Below, piece after piece: positions 20,194 through 31,316 of a stretch of 64,000 nt of DNA. The position numbers and the translations under genes were made by a program. Position 1 is the first letter of the stretch, and each line of letters begins with the position of its first letter. This DNA comes from Aquanectria penicillioides (taxonomy: Eukaryota; Ascomycota; Sordariomycetes; Hypocreales; Nectriaceae), in the NCBI GenBank assembly GCA_003415625.1, contig PYIU01000006.1:992001-1056000 (forward strand). Reading direction: 5' to 3'. Under the pieces are notes generated by a model that made no database searches, was not told where the DNA came from, and saw nothing but the letters and a program-made list of their open reading frames with translations.

Positions 20194-23151
20194 ATGAGGT
20201 CAACCGTGACTTTGTCCTGCAGATGGACGGCGCTGCTATTTCTTCTGGGAGCGTTGGTCTGCCTGCTCCAACCAACCGGTGCGCCATACGCCTCATGAAC
20301 TATCCTCCCGAGCCTTAGAATCGGGTTTGCTAACAATCTATCTAGCTGCCGTCAAAGAAAACGATTTCAAGAAATGCGACCAGTCTGGCTTCTGCAAGCG
20401 AAACCGCGCCTACGCCGACAATGCCCTGTCCCAGGGCTCCAACTGGAACTCGCCCTACAATGTCTCCCCGATTCGACCTCTTTTAGCGACGGAAAGCTCC
20501 AAGCCATGATCGTCAAGACGATCAACGACAAGGGCGAAACAGTCCGTCTTCCCTTGACTATCTCTTTCCTCCAGTCTGGCACTGCTCGGGTCATCGTTGA
20601 TGAAGAAAAACGACAAAACAAGGACATCGTTCTTCGAAACGATAGCCCGGCGAGGAAGGAGAGATACAACGAGGCCGAAAACTTGGTCATTGTCGGTGGG
20701 CTTGAAGCAGACAAGGATGCCCAGATTTCCTTCCAAGACGAGTCCCAGCTCATTGTTAAATACGGCCCTGAATCTAGATACGAAGCCATCGTCAAGCTGT
20801 CGCCCTTTGAGGTCGATTTCCAGCGAGACGGAGCGTCGCATGTCAAATTCAACGCGCGCGGCTTGTTTAATATGGAGCACTGGAGACCTAAGATCGAAAG
20901 GCAGGAGGGCGAAGAGGTGCCAGACGAGGAGAGTACTTGGTGGGATGAGACATTCGGCGGAAACACCGACTCTAAGCCTCGTGGTCCCGAGAGTGTGGCC
21001 CTGGACATCACTTTCCCTGGCTATGAACATGTCTATGGCATTCCTGAGCACACTGGTCCTCTTTCCCTGAAACAGACTCGTGGCGGCGACGGAAACTTTG
21101 ACGAGCCATACCGCCTGTACAACACAGATGTCTTCGAGTACATTCTGGATAGCCCCATGACCCTCTACGGCGCTATTCCTTTCATGCAGGCTCATCGAAA
21201 GGATTCCTCTGTTGGCGTCTTCTGGCTCAATGCCGCCGAGACTTGGATTGACATTACCAAGGGTAAGGACCCGGTTAACCCCTTGAGCATGGGCCTTAGC
21301 TCGAAGACGAGCACACACACACACTGGATTTCAGAAGCCGGACTCTTGGATGTGTTTGTGCTAATGGGTCCAACGCCCGCCGACTTGACTAAGACCTACA
21401 GTGAGCTCACTGGCACCACGGCTATGCCCCAAGAGTTTGCCATTGGATACCACCAGTGCCGCTGGAACTACATTTCGGATGACGATGTTAAGGATGTCGA
21501 CCGCAAGATGGACAAGTCTAGGATCCCTTACGACATCATTTGGCTGGATATTGAGTATACCGATGACAGAAAGTATTTCACTTGGGAACCCCATTCGTTT
21601 GCTGATCCGATTGGCATGGGCCAGCAGCTTGACGCCCACGGAAGAAAGCTGGTTGTTCTCATTGATCCTCATCTCAAGAATTTGGATGGGTACACCATTG
21701 ACTCGCAGCTGACTTCTAAGGATCTGGCTGTCCACAATAAAGAGGATAAGATTTATGAAGGCTGGTGCTGGCCAGGCTCATCTCACTGGATCGACTGCTT
21801 CAACCCCAAGGCTATCGAGTGGTGGAAGACTCTTTTCAAATACGACACCTTCAAGGGAACCATGGAAAACACCTTCATCTGGAATGATATGAATGAGCCT
21901 TCAGTCTTCAACGGACCTGAGGTGACCATGCCCAAGGACAACATGCACTTTGGAAACTGGGAGCACCGCGACGTCCACAACCTTAACGGCATGACCTTCC
22001 ACAACGCGACTTTCCAGGCCATGTTGTCTCGCAAGAAGGGCGAGCTGCGTCGTCCTTTCATCCTAACTCGATCATTCTACTCTGGATCCCAGAGGCTCGG
22101 CGCCATGTGGACTGGTGATAACCAGGCCGAGTGGTCCCACCTGGCAGCCTCTATTCCTATGGTCATCAACCAAGGAATATCGGGATTTCCTTTTGCTGGT
22201 GCCGATGTAGGTGGCTTCTTCGGCAACCCGGAGAAGGATTTGCAGGTTCGCTGGTATCAAACCGGCGCCTTCTACCCTTTCTTCCGAGCCCACGCTCATC
22301 ACGACTCGCGTCGACGTGAGCCTTACCTACTTGGCGAGCCATACACCCAGATTGTAACCGAAGCACTGAGGCTACGATATAGCTTGCTTCCTGCGTGGTA
22401 CACCGCTTTCTTCGAGGCCAACCAGAACGGAACCCCGATTCTACGACCCATGTTCTGGACCCACCCATCTGAGGAGGCTGGCCTTGCCCTCGATGACCAA
22501 TTCTTCGTGGGCTCAACTGGTCTTCTGGTGAAGCCTGTGGTTGAGAAGGACAAGTTTTCTGCCGATATTTGGATCCCCGATGATGAGGTCTACTACGACT
22601 ACTTTACCTACAACGTGCAGAAGACCCAGAAGGGCAAGTACCTGACCGTGGACGCGCCTCTGGAGCGGATTCCAATGCTTCTGCGTGGTGGCCACATCAT
22701 TCCCCGTCGTGATATTCCCCGCCGGTCGAGTTCCATGATGCGATTTGATGATTACACACTGGTTCTTTCCGTTTCTAAGGCTGGAACAGCCGAGGGCGAG
22801 CTGTATGTGGACGATGGAGATTCGTTTGACTATGAGCAAGGCCAGTACATCCACCGCAAATTCAGCCTCAAAGACAGTATCTTGACCTCGGTTGAAGCCA
22901 AGGGACGAGACACCGAATCTATCAAGACTGGCGACTGGCTCAAGGCCATGGAGAATGTGCAGGTCGACAAGATTATTATTGTTGGAGTGCCAGCTTCCTG
23001 GAGCCAGAAGGAGGCCCAAGTGGAGTCGGGCGGAGAGACCTGGACGGCTAAGGTGTCATTCCACCCTGCCAAGGGCGGCCGAGCGGCATTCGCGACTGTA
23101 GGCCGAGTGGGAGCAAAGATTGGAGCCGATTGGAGCATTAAACTTGAGTAG
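20194..23151 (+). CDS. gls2: Glucosidase II alpha subunit (GH31), one-base break near N-terminus
   Basis: This ER enzyme removes the two inner alpha-1,3-glucose residues from N-glycans in the calnexin cycle. Exon 1 (20194-20278) encodes a signal peptide (WTALLFLLGALVCLLQ). Intron 20279-20345 has a TTTGCTAAC branch. Exon 2 opens with the family-typical FKKCDQSGFCKRNR and SNWNSPYNVSP, then loses phase at the CCCC run 20466-20469; one extra C joins DSTSFSDGKLQA and gives 963 residues. GH31 landmarks are intact: GPLSLKQTRGG, the nucleophile block WNDMNEPSVFNGPE, RSFYSGSQRLGAMWTGDN and HHDSRRREPYL. There is no C-terminal membrane anchor, as expected for the alpha subunit, which is retained by its beta partner. 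Only the N-terminal break is odd. Confidence 0.95.
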
Positions 23152-26100
23152 ATATCCGTCAACTATGTAGTGAATAGTACGTAGCCAACAATAGAGGGCC
23201 CGCGGAGGCCACGGACATGGCGGCACCACCAACCGCCCTGACCGTAGTGCTAAATGAAAATCATTGTGGAGAAGAGTCGATAGTCTGGTGATAAAGAAGT
23301 TGTAAAAGACAGAAAGGGGAAAAAATCTACGGCGGAGGCCTTTGGGCCGTCGATCATGATCCGACATGCCGCGTTGCTCTGTGGGTTGTGTGCGGAATGG
23401 TGGATGATGAAGGGTGGAGATGTCGTGCTTTATGACATACTCACCCATTCATTGCTTGCATCGCAAAGCGTGCATGACAACAAAAACGAACAATATTGGT
23501 TACGGACACAATTGAATTGATTTCGGAACCTCAGAGGATACGGAAGCCGTCACTAGTTGACATAGACCAAGACGAAGGACAGAATTTAGAACGACCTGTT
23601 GCCATTAATAGATGCGCTGGGTTAGCGGGATTTGTAGTGGGGAGGTTTGGAGCCGAGAGCTTGCCCCTGTCGGTGCCCCTGGACATAGCGGATGAGAAAT
23701 GAGCTTGACTTTTTGTGCCGTTCATTTATGACTAGGTAGGTTAATTGGGTGACAAGGAGCTTGACGACACGCAAGCAAATATGCATACGTAGTGGGAACA
23801 CTCGCATGTGAAGATCCACCAACGTGAGGGTCAAGACCACTGAGAGGGACGAGGTGTGCTGGTGTGAGTGAAACAAAGGCGATCATGGCCATGTGCATTC
23901 GAGTGGCATATGCGATGGATGAGTTGGACGAGAGGATCTAGGGAGCGCTGAAGGATCAATATCGTTCGTTTTGGAAGAATCGCTGATCCGAGACACCGAC
24001 GTTTTCATGAAGCTGATTGACATGAGATATGGGCAGGCAGATCGGCTGAGATGCGCATCACATACCCTGGCTGGGCCAATCCTAGATTTGGGTGAACCTC
24101 GCGACACTGGTAAGGTTGGAGCAATGCAGAATCCTGTCAATTTGACCTGGTGTATCAATGCACGACTGTCTGTACATGGCGTTTCTGATGGGGGCACGCT
24201 CAGTCTTGATTGAAGACCGTCGTATAGGGGATCTTTTTGGTGGACCAACAACAAGGGGTTGTTGGGAAGAGGTGGCTACCTTCACCGGCAAAATAGAGGA
24301 TATAAAGGCGTGGAGACCGGTTGGACGTAGCGGGGATCCAATGGAGGCAATCTTTTGCATGAGTGAATAGGCTTGATGAATCGTTGACTGGCGAGGCTCG
24401 TCTGTCCACTGTCTGAGGGCGAAACCATGCATGATTGCGTTCTGGGAACTGGGCGTGAGGTGTTTCAAGTCGCACCTAGGGGTGAATCATGCTCGAGCGG
24501 TTAGATATCTTGCAGCCTCGCAAATTCCTCTTTTATCTTTTTTTTTATATTTTTATTTTTTCAAATTGCCACCCAGACTCGCGTCGGGGTTGAACCCGCA
24601 CATGGGAGCGATGGTTGGTGGCTGCGGGCGCTTTCGTCCACCATCTGAAACGGTCAATCACAGCTGCCGGGATTGGCTGGCGCGCCCGCCAAGCATCCCC
24701 TGGACGAAGATGCGCGACGTGGCGCACAGGATCTTCCAGCGAGCTTTATAGGGGGGGAGGGAGTCCCTGATAGGCTAGCGGCTCCCCTGGAAGTTGGAAC
24801 GCCCTGGAAAACTGTATTTCAACCCCTAGGGAGGGACGGACGGAGATACGAGGCTCGAGGCGCAAGGCAGGATTCGCAGCAGGAGCTGCTGGCATGGCTG
24901 GTTTCACAGTTTGAGGTTCCAGAAACAGACTGGGTGGTCCCCCCACAATCGCGGGGTTACTGCACAGTGGGAGACGGCCCGGGAATAGACGGTGCATGGG
25001 CGGTACGTAGCGTGGTGGCAGCACGGGAATGCAGGGGAAGGAGCTTGACACTGGACTTCTTGCACACCATCAATTTGACGGCCCGCCTTCTCCCAGAAGC
25101 CAGAGCTGCTTCGCGTTCAGGTTGGTTGCCGCCACACAAGAAGGGCACACCCAATCATCCGTCGCCACTATCATCCTCATCCTTCAGATCTTCACCACAT
25201 GTTTCTTAATTTTTCTTTTTTTTTTTCTCTATCGGCCCATTAAAAAAGAAACTTTGACCATGGCAGACGCACAAACGAGCCGGTTTTTGCATCGTCCCTC
25301 CAGGGACTGTTTTGACAGCACACACACCCCAATCTTTGCCTGCCAAACCATAGCCGACTGCTGTCTGGTGACGTCAGTGGTGGTCCAGCACCGACCTACC
25401 GATGGCGAGCCCCAACGGCTGTGGCCAGAGGGTACAATGTTTAGCTCCGCAAGCTGGCGGTGGTCGATGCCATTGCTGGTAAGGATTGACGCCTAGCTCG
25501 CGCAATGGTTGATACGCATGGCATATGTTGACGGCTTATCTCGAGGTGACGCTGTGAAATTCGCCTCTAACAAACGTGCGTCTGTGTGCGCGTCCCTTGC
25601 TACGTTTGTGTGTCGCGAGCCTGCACCAGCGCGGCTTGATCCAACCACACCCAGTCCCTTTTTATCAGTCTCTCGCTCACACTCTCAGTCTTGGAACTCT
25701 TCGATCCACAACCCCATCCCCATGTGCGAAATTCACCCATCTCCCAATTATTGGCGCTCCAGTGCGATTCAACGGCACCGGCGACCTCCACCCGCCGACC
25801 TGGCTTGGCCTGGCGTCGTCGGTGTTTGGAGGCTCCGCGCGCCAGGGCGAGGGTTGGAGACGATGAGGGTTAAACCAGTGGTGGCACCCTCGGGTTTTCC
25901 ATTTTGGGTGTTCCAGGTCCCACGGATCCATGATTTCACGGCCCACTCGGCCCAAGCTCCGCGGTCGATGATGCTTGTGGTGCTTAAGGACCCGGCCGTG
26001 GGCCCGGTGGCTTGTCTTGGCCCTGGTCGGGCAGGCTCCACCAGGGGCACATCTTTCGGACCCCCAGGGCCCAGCTTCCAGCCAACCCAGCACATCTATC

Positions 26101-26820
26101 TTGGTTCTGAAGGAGGGTAGAGAGTGGAGGAACGCGAGAGACTGCAACACAGGAAGATGAAGGACGAAGGTAGCTGGCAATCTGGCAATGGGCCGATGAA
26201 AACTGTGGATACTCCGATCCATTCCCTGCTCTCCCTGAAGCCAAGCTTATCAGGACCCAATCTTCCTACCCCTACGGCGTCCCCATGCCTAGATCATATT
26301 TTAAGAGTTGAGGGACGCCCGGTCGCTTGCGCGTTTTGCATGTTTGTCTATTTTCCTCTCTCGTTTTGCATCTCCAACGAAGAGCCTTGCCTTCGTTGCG
26401 CATGGTCTGTTAGCTTTCGTAATTTCGCCGAAGCTACTCGTGCCAAAGATACCCAAAAGGGGGTCGACTTAACCGTCACCCGGGACTCTTTGAGCCTATC
26501 TAGAAGCCAGACTAAAAGCTTCAAATCGCGATCATCGATATCATCACTAACGCCGTGGTGATCCACTCCCAACAACTTCCTTCCGACCCTCATCCTCACC
26601 CTTCCACCAACTACTGAGGGGGAATTTCGTCACCAGCTCTCCACACCTGCATTATCTTGCGCAAAACTTGTCTAGCTGCTTTTAATTTCTTTTCTCTTCT
26701 ATTTTTCGACTTAGGCCCTGTTTCATTCTGGGAGATATTTTTCAACCTCTTGTTCTCCTCTTAGAAACATACAATAGTTGACCTCTTCAGTCTCGAACGC
26801 CAATCTGAACGACCCTTACA
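23152..26820. other. Long intergenic region (3.7 kb) without a supported gene
   Basis: The left third is AT/GC mixed; 24560-26240 is GC-rich with many short overlapping frames on both strands (largest about 200 codons) that mostly start at non-ATG codons and lack motifs. A T-rich tract lies at 24533-24560, and a pyrimidine-rich leader at 26640-26765 precedes the channel gene. It may contain a long promoter, 5' UTR or non-coding transcript; nothing in the sequence settles that. Confidence 0.45.
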
Positions 26821-29327
26821 ATGGGGACAACAGATCCTCCGCCGCAACGTAGCGATACGATGCAGTCCGAAAAACAAATTGAAAAGGAGCCCGAAACGGT
26901 TCCAGAAAAACCCATTGAGGAAAAGAACTCGCTTCCGTCTCTCGAGATGTTCAACACGCTCACAGCCAACCACGATACGAATGGCTCCACCTCCCCTTCA
27001 GGCCAGCGCGCCAACGCTACCCGTTTTAATGATGACCTGGAGCTCCTCCGTATCGAACGTGCTATCTCATCTGAGGAACATGATGGCCACTCGAAACGCG
27101 TTCATAACATAGAACCCGAGGATGCTTTCAATCAGCCTATGCCCTCCGAAACATTTCATCCTGAGAAGAAGAAAGACAATGATGCTGCACTGTATAAGCT
27201 CTGGCTGTTTTTGCTCAAGTTTCCTCGCTTCATCCGGTACATCGTGTATCTTATCCCAGGTGCCGCCATTTTATTGATCCCAGTTCTCTTGGGCGCTCTC
27301 GCATTTGACAAGCAAAACAGGGCAGTCGGCGGTACCGGTGGCGTGTACATAATGTGGTTTGGTATTTGGCTCGAAATTGTCTGGGGATCACTGTGGGTGT
27401 CAAAGATGATAACCAGCCTGATCCCATGGACTTTTCAGACAGGCGCCAAACTCATGGGGTCGACTACTCACAAGAAATGGAGAGATGTCGGCGCACAGCT
27501 TGAGCTACCGACTGCTCTTTTCCTCTGGATGCTTGCTGTGCTTGTTTCATTCATGCCGACTATTAACAACCACAGAGTCCCTGTGCCGAAAGATAGTCCA
27601 GATGACGGCAAGCAAGATTGGATCGGTATTGTGAACAAGGTTATCATCGCCATTTTCACCTTGGCTGCCCTGAACTTTGTCGAGAAGATCCTCATCCAGT
27701 GGATCGCGACCTCTTTCCACCAGCGAACATATGCTACCCGAATCGACAACAACAAGTCCGATATCAGACAGCTCGTCCAGCTTTTCGAGCACGCCAAGGC
27801 CCATAATGAAGAGCCCGAATATTTTTGGCAGCGCGGCACCAGCACCGTGGCCAGCGGCACGCAGACCCCCATGCAGACCCTTCAAGACAACGCCCGCCAA
27901 GCGTGGAATAAGGTTGGATATGTTGCTGGCCGTGTGGGCAATGACTTGATCGGTCGCAAGGTGAACAACAACCACCCCGAAAAGTTGTCTCTGAAATGCT
28001 ACGTACCACCTCCTCGGCCCATACTCTTGCTCGTCTCATTTACCGGAGTGTTGTGAAGGCAGGCCGGGACCTGGTGTACCTGGAAGATCTGCAAGCTGTC
28101 TTTACCACCGACGAGGAAGCCGAAGCTGCATTCTACATGTTCGACAAGGACATGAATGGCGATATTTCACTCGACGAATTCGAAGCCATATGCAATGAAA
28201 TCCATCTCGAGAAGAAGGCAATCACCGCCTCTCTGAAGGATCTTGATTCCGTTATTCAGAAGCTTGATAGGGTCTTTTTGTTTCTCATTGTCATCATCAC
28301 TATTGTGGTATTCATCTCCATTATCTCAGGCTCAGCTGCCGCAGCCCTCGGTTCAGCAGGTACAGTGATTCTGGGTCTTTCTTGGTTGCTCCAGGCCACG
28401 GCTCAGGAGTTCCTCCAGTCCATGATTTTTGTCTTCATCAAGCATCCCTTTGATGTTGGTGACCGTGTGACTGTCTATGGTTCCACTGGCGCCACGATGA
28501 TGGGAGATGATTATTATGTGACTGAGATCTCCCTTCTTTACACCGAGTTCAAGAAGATGGAGGGTCACATCGTGCAAGCTCCCAACTCCTTGCTCAACAC
28601 CCTCTTCATCCTCAATCAGCGACGATCCAATGGCTTGGCAGATCCCATTGAGCTCAAGATGCGCTTTGGAACCCCCGGTTACCTCATCGAAGAGCTCAAG
28701 ACTCGGATGCTTAATTTCTGTTTGGCTAACAAGAGAGACTACCAACCTCGCATCATTAGTGAGATGCGTACTCTCGAAGAGGTGCGGTCATGCACAATGA
28801 ACATCATCTTCTTCCACAAGAGCAACTACCAGAACGAGCTTTTGCGTCTCAATCGCCACAACAAGTTCTGCACAGAGCTCATGGCCCAGATGGTGGACCT
28901 TGGTATCCAGTCTCCTTACCGCATCGAACCTGGTGGTAGCCGCGACCACCCCGTATACTGGACTGGTCTACAGCCACCGCCTGTTTATGGAAAGGATCAG
29001 AACCACGACAACTACGATGTTCCCCCAGCCTCAAAGGCCTTTACCCAATACAATCAGCAAGCCGAGCGAGCAGACCGAGGCTCTGTGGACGCCATGATTG
29101 GCGATTTCCAAGACGTTTTTGAGACGCGAAAAGAGCAAATTCACGCACACCGACTGGCTTCCATCCGAGAAAGGGACCATGCCGCCAAGGCAGAGCAAGA
29201 GGCATCACCACGAGCCAGTTCGACAGGTCTCGAACGAGTGAGCACATCAAACGAGAGCCGGTCACGCATTTTTGGCGGGCGATTGCGGAGCAAATCAAAA
29301 GCTCCCAAACCGGGCGAAATTGTTTAG
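26821..29327 (+). CDS. EF-hand MscS-family mechanosensitive ion channel, one-base break
   Basis: The ATG at 26821 starts a 411-codon frame that goes out of phase at the AAAA run 27980-27983. A fifth A joins NNNHPEK to VVSEMLRTTSSAHTLARLIY, giving about 835 residues. The N-terminal 110 residues are acidic and disordered. Several hydrophobic helices follow, starting YIVYLIPGAAILLIPVLLG. An EF-hand (DKDMNGDISLDEF, all calcium ligands present) lies between helices. The MscS pore and beta domain come next: GSAAAALGSAGTVILGLSWL, then HPFDVGDRVTVYG. Fission-yeast relatives Msy1 and Msy2 sit in ER membranes and control calcium rise under hypo-osmotic shock; a similar role is likely. The C-terminus is charged and polar. 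No intron is seen. Confidence 0.93.
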
Positions 29328-31316
29328 ATGAGCAAATCCGCCCATGTTACGACACCTTATGATTAAAAAAGAGAAATTGCTCGAGAAATACTGTCTGATC
29401 CGCTGCCTGGATGTTTTGTTGTTTCCCTTTCTTTGTGTCATGCAGTGCGTGCCCTGAGTCAAGACTTATCTCAGAAGCTCATTAGACGTGGTTGCTCATG
29501 ACTGACCGGGCGCCACCATGAACTGGTTTACCCTACTCTCCTTCTTTTTTAGACGTGACACATTTAGGCAATCGCAGGAATCAGAGAATAGAATATTGGG
29601 GTTAGAGATTCAGAAGAGACTACAGAATCTAGACATTGCAGGATGGTACTGCAGGTTCAATAAAAGACGTTACTTTATTAGCGCAGTCAATAATCAATTT
29701 CAGAAATTGGGTGGATATGTCTAAGTGTGGAAGTGCACGATGAATGGATGGCAGTAACAGCAAAGAGGTGCATGTGCAGCAGTAGGTGCAGATGACCATG
29801 AAATTTCTCGACGTGACAGGGCGCACGAGACACCGCTGCTTGTTTCGATGGATTTGCGTACATATGTACAGCACCATACCTAAGGTAGTATTCAGAGTGC
29901 AGTACATACAGAGCACATGGAGCAGGCTCCGTCGCTTCAAACTTTCTGGGTCGCTTGCGGGCACCGCCTCGGGATGGGTCTGAAAGTAGAGAGTTTGAAG
30001 GACACATGGGTTACGGGTGGGGGTTATGGGGATGCAGGGGATTGCAACGGTTGATGCAACGTCTCTTGATTGCTCAATCAGCCCTGCGAAGTTGATTTGA
30101 CCCAGTCGGCGACGAGAGGGAGGGGAGGGGGGCAAGGAAGCAATTGGACAAAAAAACGAGGCCATACAGAGTAGACAGACAGTGCCGCGAGCGGGTGTGA
30201 TGGCGAAAGCTCGACGGAGTAGTCGCAGCCATTGCATATCCCGCAACAAACAATTTCGAGGCAATGGGCCAGCGCCATCAACAACAAACCCAACGTCCCC
30301 ATGCGCTACATGCAGTGCCATGCGCTAGGGGACGAGAACCCCGTGTTCTGTCCCGAAGACCCGAAAACAAAGACCCCTAGCTCGTGCTAAGGTCGTGCTA
30401 AGCCCGAGCTGCAATAAAAAGGCGTGGAAGCGCCTTACAAGGGGCGTCGAGGGCGGCCGGGTGTCCAATGGCGGCGCGCCTGGATGGCTCAGCCTCTGCC
30501 ATGGCTTGGGGTTAGTGGACGGCCCAGTCCCGCGACAGTCAGGCTGGACCCCAATGGACCCCCCAAAAGCACAAGCCCAAAGCCCAAAGCCCAAGGGGAA
30601 CGAAGGGAAGGACGATGGGCTCAAGGAGCCCAAAGTGAGAGTGGTGGTGCCCCTAAAGGAGAGCCGAGCCGCATTTGACATTGATTGATCAAGCTGCTCA
30701 GCTGAGCTGGAGTCCGCGTCGGCGCCTGCGCCCGCGTTTAACGTAGCCAATACACCACCTACCTACCTACCTACCTGGAGCGCAGATTGCAGAGTCCTTG
30801 TTTCTGTTTTGTTTCCATTTCTTCCTGCGTCTTCTGCGGATTTGCATGTCGTTCATGGTTCGCCGGTTCGTGTCACTCCAGTCCTTGTCTTGACCCATCA
30901 TCGATTCAGCACATCGCCGACCTCAGGTTTCAGGCAGGTCCGCAGGTGACAGCTACCCAGTCGAGATAGCGCGCCGCCGACGTGGCCACCTCTCGAGACT
31001 CGAGGCTCGAGACAGTAAAAAAAAAAAGAGAAAGTTGCTTTGTTGGTCCTTTCTTAATTTGCAATTTACTCGGGCCCCCATCCAACGTCCCGAATCCTCC
31101 TCAGCTCCTCTTCTCTTCGTCTCCTCGTCTCGTTGACCGGCTCGCAAGTCGATTTCCGTGCCGTGCCGTGCCCCGAAAACCCAACGAACCCAAACGATGC
31201 TGAAGTGCCTGGCCCAATAACACCCGCCACAGCTCCAACAATTATAGTTCACCCCTCTCCGCGATCCGATCCCGCATCCCATCCTCGTCGGGCACGACCT
31301 GAGCACCCAGCCCGCC
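29328..31316. other. Intergenic region (2 kb), no supported gene
   Basis: The region holds the 3' end of the channel gene and the promoter of the WW-domain gene. The longest frame (minus, 230 codons at 29629-30321) has cysteine-rich, unbiased composition and no domain, so it is not called. A CCTA tetranucleotide run lies at 30759-30777. CT-rich sequence before 31317 suits a 5' UTR. Confidence 0.45.
30759..30777. repeat. CCTA tetranucleotide microsatellite
   Basis: About four and a half CCTA units in tandem, about 540 nt upstream of the WW-domain gene start. Related TAGGTA and TACCTA words recur in other intergenic regions of this window. Confidence 0.8.

Noticed and set aside
20455..21324. 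Minus-strand 289-codon frame
   Set aside because: It is antisense to conserved glucosidase II sequence, which clearly codes on the plus strand.
24560..24625. tRNA-like GGGTTGAACCC with complementary GCCACC/GGTGGC ends
   Set aside because: Too short, wrong T-arm geometry, no D-arm or anticodon arm.
24673..26222. Several frames of 180-203 codons on both strands
   Set aside because: They mostly begin at non-ATG codons, overlap one another in GC-rich DNA and lack motifs.
29629..30321. Minus-strand 230-codon frame
   Set aside because: It starts with ATG but is Cys-rich and unbiased, with no recognisable segment. Considered chance.
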